NCBI RefSeq assembly: GCF_014648875.1
Contig: NZ_BMRY01000010.1
Coordinates: 307,077-371,076 of the forward strand
DNA: 64,000 nucleotides
Source of the DNA: Streptomyces parvus
Lineage (GTDB): Bacteria > Actinomycetota > Actinomycetes > Streptomycetales > Streptomycetaceae
Direction of reading: 5' to 3'
The position numbers and the translations under genes are program-made. Of the stretch, positions 59,705 to 64,000 are shown one piece after another. The notes beneath the pieces were generated by a model, which was given only the letters and a program-made list of their open reading frames with translations, had not been told where the DNA came from and searched no databases. The first letter of the stretch is position 1. Every line of letters begins with the position of its first letter.

Positions 59705-59842
59705 TCAGGCAACGGTGGGTGGGTGGGGTGGGCTCTCCGGTTGCTTCGGTCGTGGAGGCCAGTTGGCGGCGCTGTCGAGTGGGTCCACTGCCAGTCCGGC
59801 ACCGGCCAGCTCGCGTCCCGGCTCGTCGCTGGCCCCGGTCAT
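59705..59842 (-). CDS. Possible 45-residue protein
   Basis: MTGASDEPGRELAGAGLAVD continues to a Pro-rich end (PPHPPTVA). GGAAGT precedes the ATG, and the sequence is not obviously a shadow. It lies between the palindrome and the divergent plus-strand gene. No family is recognised and coding status is uncertain. Confidence 0.3.
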   Translation of the reverse strand: MTGASDEPGRELAGAGLAVDPLDSAANWPPRPKQPESPPHPPTVA

Positions 59843-59899
59843 ACTTCCACTTGGACGTGGACGATCCCGTCCTGAACCTGAACCTGGAGGAGTGACTCC

Positions 59900-60772
59900 A
59901 TGGGCATCTTCGCTCGCAGCCAGGCCAGAAGATTCGGAATGCAGACGGACTGGCCGAGCACAGACCCGGACGTACGGCGCTACTTCAAGGCGCTGGTGGA
60001 AGAACACGCCCGGGGAATCGCCCAGATGCCCAACCACGGAGCCGACAGTGATCAGTCCTGGCACTGGGTCGAGGCCGTAGCCGTGCTTCACAAGAACGCC
60101 GCCGATCGTGTTGCCAATCTGTGGCGGGCGAGATCCAGGCTGGAGATGGCCAGGGCCAGGAAGGCCGCAGTGAAGCAACTCGGAACCATGCTCCGCATCC
60201 GGGGCGCCCTCATCGAGTCGTGGTGGGTCGCGGACCGGATGAACATGACGCGCGTGGGTGCGTCCGCGGGCTTTCCCATCGTCGATGAGTGGAACTACGC
60301 CTTCACCTGCACACTGCACTCGGCAACGCCTGGGGTACCCGGCATGGACGGCGTCCTTCAGTACAAGTGGCCGGAGCACAACTTCCAGCGCGTAAGGGTA
60401 GATGACGGCGAGGAGTTCGAGGCGACCTGGCAGGCCAGGGACGTGCTCAGCGTAGAAGGGGACCGCTACGAGGGCTTCGTCCTGAATCTCAACGCCACCA
60501 CTGGCTGGTCCAAGGTTGAAGTCTGCGGGAGAACGGGCAACTTCACTCGGAACTTCTTCGCAAAGCCCGATACCAAGATTGAGCTTGCGAAGCCGCGCGA
60601 GGACAAGAACCCTGCTGTCCATTTTGCCGAGGTCATGCTCTCGACGCGGAACGCTCTTCTGCGGGAAGGACTCACCAGCGAGTCCGACACACTGAGGGCG
60701 GCGCAATCCGTGATCAACGAATACCACCAGCAGACGGGAATCCGGCCGGCCAATGACCGCGAGGACGTCTAA
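59900..60772 (+). CDS. Hypothetical soluble protein
   Basis: A 290-residue protein with GGAGGAGTG ahead of the ATG, so it is well supported as coding. Its N-terminal half is helical and charged (RARSRLEMARARKAAVKQLG), the C-terminal half mixed, and no catalytic motif is obvious. No membrane segment or signal is visible. The stop codon forms the first base of a 15-bp inverted repeat. I do not recognise a family. Confidence 0.65.
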   Translation: MGIFARSQARRFGMQTDWPSTDPDVRRYFKALVEEHARGIAQMPNHGADSDQSWHWVEAVAVLHKNAADRVANLWRARSRLEMARARKAAVKQLGTMLRIRGALIESWWVADRMNMTRVGASAGFPIVDEWNYAFTCTLHSATPGVPGMDGVLQYKWPEHNFQRVRVDDGEEFEATWQARDVLSVEGDRYEGFVLNLNATTGWSKVEVCGRTGNFTRNFFAKPDTKIELAKPREDKNPAVHFAEVMLSTRNALLREGLTSESDTLRAAQSVINEYHQQTGIRPANDREDV

Positions 60773-60828
60773 AGCGTGTTGCAGAAGTCGGGCGTTGGGC
60801 GGGTGGAGCCGGGTTCTGCAACACGCTT
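60772..60828. repeat. Perfect 15-bp inverted repeat, 27-bp spacer
   Basis: AAGCGTGTTGCAGAA (60772-60786) and its exact complement (60814-60828) flank a G-rich spacer. It may terminate the plus-strand gene, or be a remnant of a small mobile or MITE-like element; no transposase is nearby except at the right edge. Confidence 0.85.
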
Positions 60829-60840
60829 CAGGCACGGGCG

Positions 60841-61005
60841 ATGAGCGAGCGGGCTCGGCGGATCGCGCTCAACAAGGGATTTCAGCGCATACTTCGATTC
60901 CCCCGGAACGCCGCTTCCCGCGAGAGCGCCTCCAAGGACAACCGCACTGAACCGGCCCACGCTCAACGGACCAGACCTTCGCCCTGCCTCCACACCGGCT
61001 GGGCC
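60841..61005 (+). other. Remnant of an MSERARQIA-type small ORF and intergenic sequence
   Basis: An ATG at 60841 opens with MSERARRIA, matching the start of the 29-residue membrane peptide at 55499, but the hydrophobic helix is absent and the frame continues as unrelated basic sequence to 61044, overlapping the end of the lipoprotein gene. I read it as a decayed copy rather than a gene. Nothing else is visible here. Confidence 0.35.
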
Positions 61006-61512
61006 TCAGGACGTGGATCGAGACCCAAGGCGGAAGCACGCTGATTGAACTGTGACCTCAAGTTGAGCCGGATCGTCGTTCTGCCTGTCATGGAAACGTG
61101 CGTCGACGGAGAATTCCCCATCGGCCGAGTCGGCGACAATCTGTGGACTCTTCGCCTGACTGTCATCCAGGCCGTCCTTGACGATCTTCCACCCCTTCTT
61201 CGGCAACTGGCTTCGCAATCTATCCATTGCTTCTACCAGATCCTTGGCGGCAGGCCCATAAACACCCCAGGGGTGGTGCGCCCGATAATCTCCCTCCTCA
61301 CACGGAGAGATCATGGCGCCCGATTCAGTCGCCTTCGCCTTCAGCGAAAGGATCTCCAGGATCGAGCTCGAAATCTCTTCGGCCTCATCCTGCACCTCGG
61401 AAGTGGGACGCACCGGAACGTCGGCGTCATTTTCATGGATCTCAGAACACCCCGAAAGAATCAAGCAAAAAAGAATTGCATAGGCTGCAACCTTGCACGT
61501 CTTGCTAGTCAT
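61006..61512 (-). CDS. Lipoprotein, third paralogue of the array
   Basis: A 168-residue lipoprotein (lipobox LILSGC at about 20). The mature part has an acidic helix (SEVQDEAEEISSSILEIL), HHPWGVYGP and RLRSQLPKKGWKIVKDG, the same order as in the two paralogues at 61963 and 62519. Its C-terminus (SACFRLGSRS) has lost the CYQVPDGEKV ending of the other two. It follows the decayed hydrolase copy, as the other two follow the longer copy. A role in protection from the hydrolase is my inference. Confidence 0.75.
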   Translation of the reverse strand: MTSKTCKVAAYAILFCLILSGCSEIHENDADVPVRPTSEVQDEAEEISSSILEILSLKAKATESGAMISPCEEGDYRAHHPWGVYGPAAKDLVEAMDRLRSQLPKKGWKIVKDGLDDSQAKSPQIVADSADGEFSVDARFHDRQNDDPAQLEVTVQSACFRLGSRSTS

Positions 61513-61567
61513 GCTGGACTCTTTCATATTTTCCCGAAATCACGGCTACTTGATTCCGGAGGATGAT

Positions 61568-61895
61568 TTATTCAGGATCCCAGAACGCGCCGTGATCACC
61601 CGCACTGCTCTTCATGATGTTCCCGCCGAAGCATTCATCGGGGAATCGTCAGGTTGTCGCCGGGTCCGGCCAAGCGGCCACCATAGCGAACACCTTAGTC
61701 GCCCCAGCGGCCACCGATGGCCCATACGTACTGGGTATCTATTTCCGGGCCCACCGAATGGTCGGCCTGCATTCCGGGACTACCAACGGCGATCACAGCA
61801 TCAGCGATGCGTGGGGCCGACCCAAGCTTCCCCGACCGGGCGATGTCGGACTGGGCGGCAATACCCACGACCGTGGTTCCACAGCAGGGCCGCAT
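61568..61895 (-). pseudogene. Frameshifted copy of a DUF1023 alpha/beta hydrolase
   Basis: One frame contains GTTVVGIAAQSDIARSGK and AVGSPGMQADHSV, matching GTTLIGSAARQGE and FAGSPGVQVGEAS of the longer hydrolase at 63057. After a stop (WAIGGRWGD*), another frame continues as PDECFGGNIMKSSAGDHGAFWD, matching PSDELFGANQMTTGGSEGHSEYWD. The copy therefore has at least one frameshift, lacks the GHSYG nucleophile elbow and ends at a stop at 61568, 56 bp before the third lipoprotein. Confidence 0.75.
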
Positions 61896-61962
61896 CCAGC
61901 GAGTTCGGTGAGTATCGTCGCGTCGCCCGCTGAATGCTCGGCACAGTCGGTTCCGAAACCCC

Positions 61963-62493
61963 TCAGAACCGGTAGACCTTCTCGCCGTCCGGGACCTGGT
62001 AGCAGCCGGACACAACCATCAGGCCCAGTTTCGCCGGGTTTCGCTTGGCATAGTGCCAAATCTTGACGCTGTGCCTCGTCTCGTCGTTGTCAGCGGTGAG
62101 CCTGACATTCTTGTTCTTGCTGCCGTCGGGTCCGTACTCGACGACCTTCCAGCCGTGCTTCGGGAGTTCCTCCTTGAGCCGTTCCATCACGGCACCGAGC
62201 TTTTCTGGCGATTCCGGGGTGAAGCTCCAAGGGTGAAAGATTTGAAAATACTTGTCCGGGTCCTTTCCGCACTCCGAAACGCCCGGACCGGTAACTGACA
62301 TCTTCCCTTTGATGCCGAACACATCGCGAATCTCACTGGAAATCTTCTCTGCCTGGTCAGCGGCGGCGAGCGAGGTGCTCGTGCCTGCGGGGGGCAGCTC
62401 ACCTGCACCCTTGGCGTCAGCCATGCTGCACCCCAGGAGAGAAGTGAGGGCGATGGATACGAAGAACACCTTTGCGTTCGGTCCGCTCTTCAT
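61963..62493 (-). CDS. Lipoprotein, second paralogue of the array
   Basis: A 176-residue lipoprotein with signal and lipobox TSLLGC. The mature domain carries FHPWSF, RLKEELPKHGWKVVEYGPDGS and the C-terminal CYQVPDGEKVYRF, closely matching the third gene upstream (62519). Three cysteines besides the lipid-modified one may form disulfides. The spacing of 25 bp from the upstream paralogue indicates an operon. ATG 62493 is used; the ribosome-binding site is weak. Confidence 0.8.
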   Translation of the reverse strand: MKSGPNAKVFFVSIALTSLLGCSMADAKGAGELPPAGTSTSLAAADQAEKISSEIRDVFGIKGKMSVTGPGVSECGKDPDKYFQIFHPWSFTPESPEKLGAVMERLKEELPKHGWKVVEYGPDGSKNKNVRLTADNDETRHSVKIWHYAKRNPAKLGLMVVSGCYQVPDGEKVYRF

Positions 62494-62518
62494 GTCCAGG
62501 AACATCGGCCGACGGTGG

Positions 62519-63067
62519 TCAGAACCGATCAACCTTCTCACCATCCGGGACCTGATAGCAGGCAGAGACCAGGTTGACGAGCAGCATGGGCTCGTTGGTG
62601 TCCCCGCCGCTGTTCCTCTCCCAGAATTCGACCTTGACGGCGAACTTCTTCGCGGCATGATCCGCTGTGAGCTCCAGGGACTTGGCCTTGGAGCTGTTCG
62701 GCCCATACCCGACGATCTTCCAGCCATGCTTCGGAAGGTCTTCCTTGAGACGGGTCATGGCCTTCATGAGCTCAGCATCGGATTTCCCGGTAAGACTCCA
62801 AGGGTGCCGCATGAGGAACAGCTTCCCGCGCTCCGCACCCTCGCACGTACTCACACCCGGGCCCGCCTTGGACATCGTCCCCTTGATGGCCATGATGTCG
62901 AGGATTTGGCTGGAGATCTGCTTCGTTTCGGCATCGACGTCGTCGACGCTTCGCGTTCCTACCGGTTTCGGCGTGCTGGAATCTGCCTGGTCAGTCATGC
63001 TGCATCCTGTAAGTACGGTGAGTATGGCGACACTCAGAAGGACGTTGTCGAATATTTTATTCCTCAA
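62519..63067 (-). CDS. Lipoprotein, first paralogue of the array
   Basis: A 182-residue lipoprotein (lipobox LTVLTGC). The mature domain has RHPWSLTG, RLKEDLPKHGWKIVGYGPNSS and CYQVPDGEKVDRF, paralogous to the two genes downstream. It begins at TTG 63067, inside the end of the hydrolase gene, with GGAAAGG upstream, so it is translationally coupled to the hydrolase. That coupling is the best argument for a functional hydrolase/lipoprotein pair. Confidence 0.8.
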   Translation of the reverse strand: MRNKIFDNVLLSVAILTVLTGCSMTDQADSSTPKPVGTRSVDDVDAETKQISSQILDIMAIKGTMSKAGPGVSTCEGAERGKLFLMRHPWSLTGKSDAELMKAMTRLKEDLPKHGWKIVGYGPNSSKAKSLELTADHAAKKFAVKVEFWERNSGGDTNEPMLLVNLVSACYQVPDGEKVDRF

Positions 63068-63873
63068 TTTTCACCTTTCCGTACTGGCCGGTTACGACAG
63101 CCGCCTGGTTCCTGAGGCTGTCCGTGTCTCGATCCCAGTATTCGCTGTGACCTTCCGACCCGCCTGTAGTCATCTGGTTCGCTCCGAACAATTCGTCACT
63201 GGGAATGATGGCCACACCTCCGCCGAACCGCCACTGGCTGCCACCGTGACCGAATCGACCCAAGTCGGGGACGGGATCGCCCTCGGCCTCCTCATTCCAT
63301 ACGTGCCCCTTGGGCACGTCCATCTGTGATGCCTCGCCCACCTGCACACCTGGACTGCCTGCGAAGACCACGTCATCCGCGTTCAGCTCTCCCTGACGAG
63401 CTGCGGAGCCGATCAGAGTCGTACCGTACGAGTGGCCGATGGCCGTGTGGTGACCACCGGAGTCGGTGCTGTTGGCCACATTGAGGCCGTCCATGAACTG
63501 GTTGAACGCCGGGGCCCCGTCATCGGCATAGTGCCGGAAAGGAGCATCCTTGACCACGCTCTGCGGAGCGTCGTACCCAAGCCACGTGATGGTGGAGACC
63601 TCTTTCCCTCCGGCCATCGCATCGGACTCGCGCCAGAGTTCGGTCATGCGTTCAATGTCTCCATGAATCCCGCCAAGATTCGACGTGGTGCCGGGAACAT
63701 AGACGGCCGTGTGGGCGGCGGTATCAGGGTTCCCGTTGGCAACAATCGCCCGGCCGTTCTTCTCTGTATCGAAGCCCAAGAGGTAGGCGGGCGGCAACCC
63801 GTTCCCACCGGTCGCGTCGAACCGTTCCTGGATGCTCTCCATGCCCTCCCGAGCCTTGGTGAGGTGCGCGAAC
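63057..63873 (-). CDS. DUF1023 alpha/beta hydrolase, 5' end cut by an IS3-family element
   Basis: An alpha/beta hydrolase of DUF1023 type: VYVPGTTSNLGG, AIGHSYGTTLIG (nucleophile elbow GHSYG), DDVVFAGSPGVQ, GHVWNEEAEGDPVPDLG, then a catalytic-His region (GHSEYW). The frame is open upstream of the ATG at 63842 as VQFAHLTKAREG, up to the edge of the IS element at 63874, so the original N-terminus, where DUF1023 proteins usually carry a helical secretion region, is missing. ATG 63842 might still allow a shortened protein of 261 residues. The substrate is unknown; lipids are plausible. Confidence 0.8.
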
Positions 63874-64000
63874 TGAACCGCTCCGGGATCGGTGGAGGCT
63901 CTATGCGTTGACTCCAGCCGCCGGTTGGGGCTGGTGTTGAGCGTAGTGGTTGGTCTCGTGCTCGTGGGGCGGGATGTCGCCGATCGCTGTGTGGAGGCGC
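63874..64000 (-). mobile_element. End of an IS3-family insertion sequence (right part outside window)
   Basis: The element ends at 63874 with TGAACCGCTCCGGG, the TG-type terminus usual for IS3 elements, and a candidate terminal inverted repeat covers 63874-63900. Directly inside lies the stop of a transposase gene. The other end and any target duplication lie beyond the window. Confidence 0.75.
63901..64000 (-). CDS. IS3-family transposase, C-terminal fragment (continues past the window)
   Basis: The last 32 codons read RLHTAIGDIPPHEHETNHYA and end QPAAGVNA. RLHxAxGxxPPxExE is the typical C-terminal signature of the IS3 OrfB/integrase-core transposase. The gene starts outside the window. Confidence 0.8.
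   Translation of the reverse strand, partial: RLHTAIGDIPPHEHETNHYAQHQPQPAAGVNA

Overview
The window is high-GC actinobacterial chromosome, almost certainly Streptomyces. The third-position GC bias, frequent GTG/TTG starts and stop/start-overlapping operons fit this. The gene order LPMO - SPFH protein - peptidoglycan-binding protein - tRNA-Lys - cslA - glxA - cslZ, with a PAS/GGDEF/EAL gene and an amino-acid ABC operon to the left, is the order I recall from the S. coelicolor SCO2817-SCO2838 neighbourhood.

Left part (1-45.9 kb) reads as conserved core chromosome. It contains a primase-like gene, three identical tRNA-Lys(CUU) genes each followed by a strong hairpin, a secreted M6 metalloprotease, a c-di-GMP enzyme (cdgA), an Ehu-type (ectoine/hydroxyectoine-like) ABC operon with an IclR regulator, and the tip-glycan region. 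That region holds the LPMO with two DasR-like sites, an SPFH membrane protein, an NlpC/P60-like cell-wall enzyme, the cellulose-synthase-like glycosyltransferase CslA, the radical copper oxidase GlxA and the GH6 lipoprotein CslZ. Next come a class F sortase, a NagD-type phosphatase, and a 2-aminoethylphosphonate (AEP) block: ABC transporter, phosphonatase-like hydrolase, FAD oxidoreductase, GntR/UTRA regulator, and a phosphodiesterase-type gene that shares a putative operator with the operon. An LAXTG sortase substrate, a ROK repressor divergent from a Gfo/Idh/MocA dehydrogenase with a palindromic operator between them, an FAH-family enzyme, a second YidC, a class E sortase and a SEC-C protein complete this part.

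Right part (45.9-64 kb) is accessory in character. It has a PLD-DEAD/DEAH helicase-DUF3427 protein that resembles defence enzymes, two Streptomyces-type regulatory clusters (HATPase/XRE/DUF397 and XRE-TPR/DUF6415/DUF397), and a DUF2975/XRE pair with a palindromic operator. It also has a small coiled WXG100-like gene followed by a lysozyme-like protein and an overlapping membrane protein, which looks like a type VII-style effector/immunity set. At the right edge a DUF1023 alpha/beta hydrolase is cut at its 5' end by an IS3-family element whose end and transposase C-terminus are visible. The hydrolase is followed by two paralogous lipoproteins, then a frameshifted second copy of the hydrolase, then a third paralogous lipoprotein. 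This duplicated hydrolase-lipoprotein module is the most novel-looking system in the window; a lipase toxin with lipoprotein immunity genes is my inference, not a demonstrated function.

All calls come from reading the sequence and the family motifs; no database search was run.
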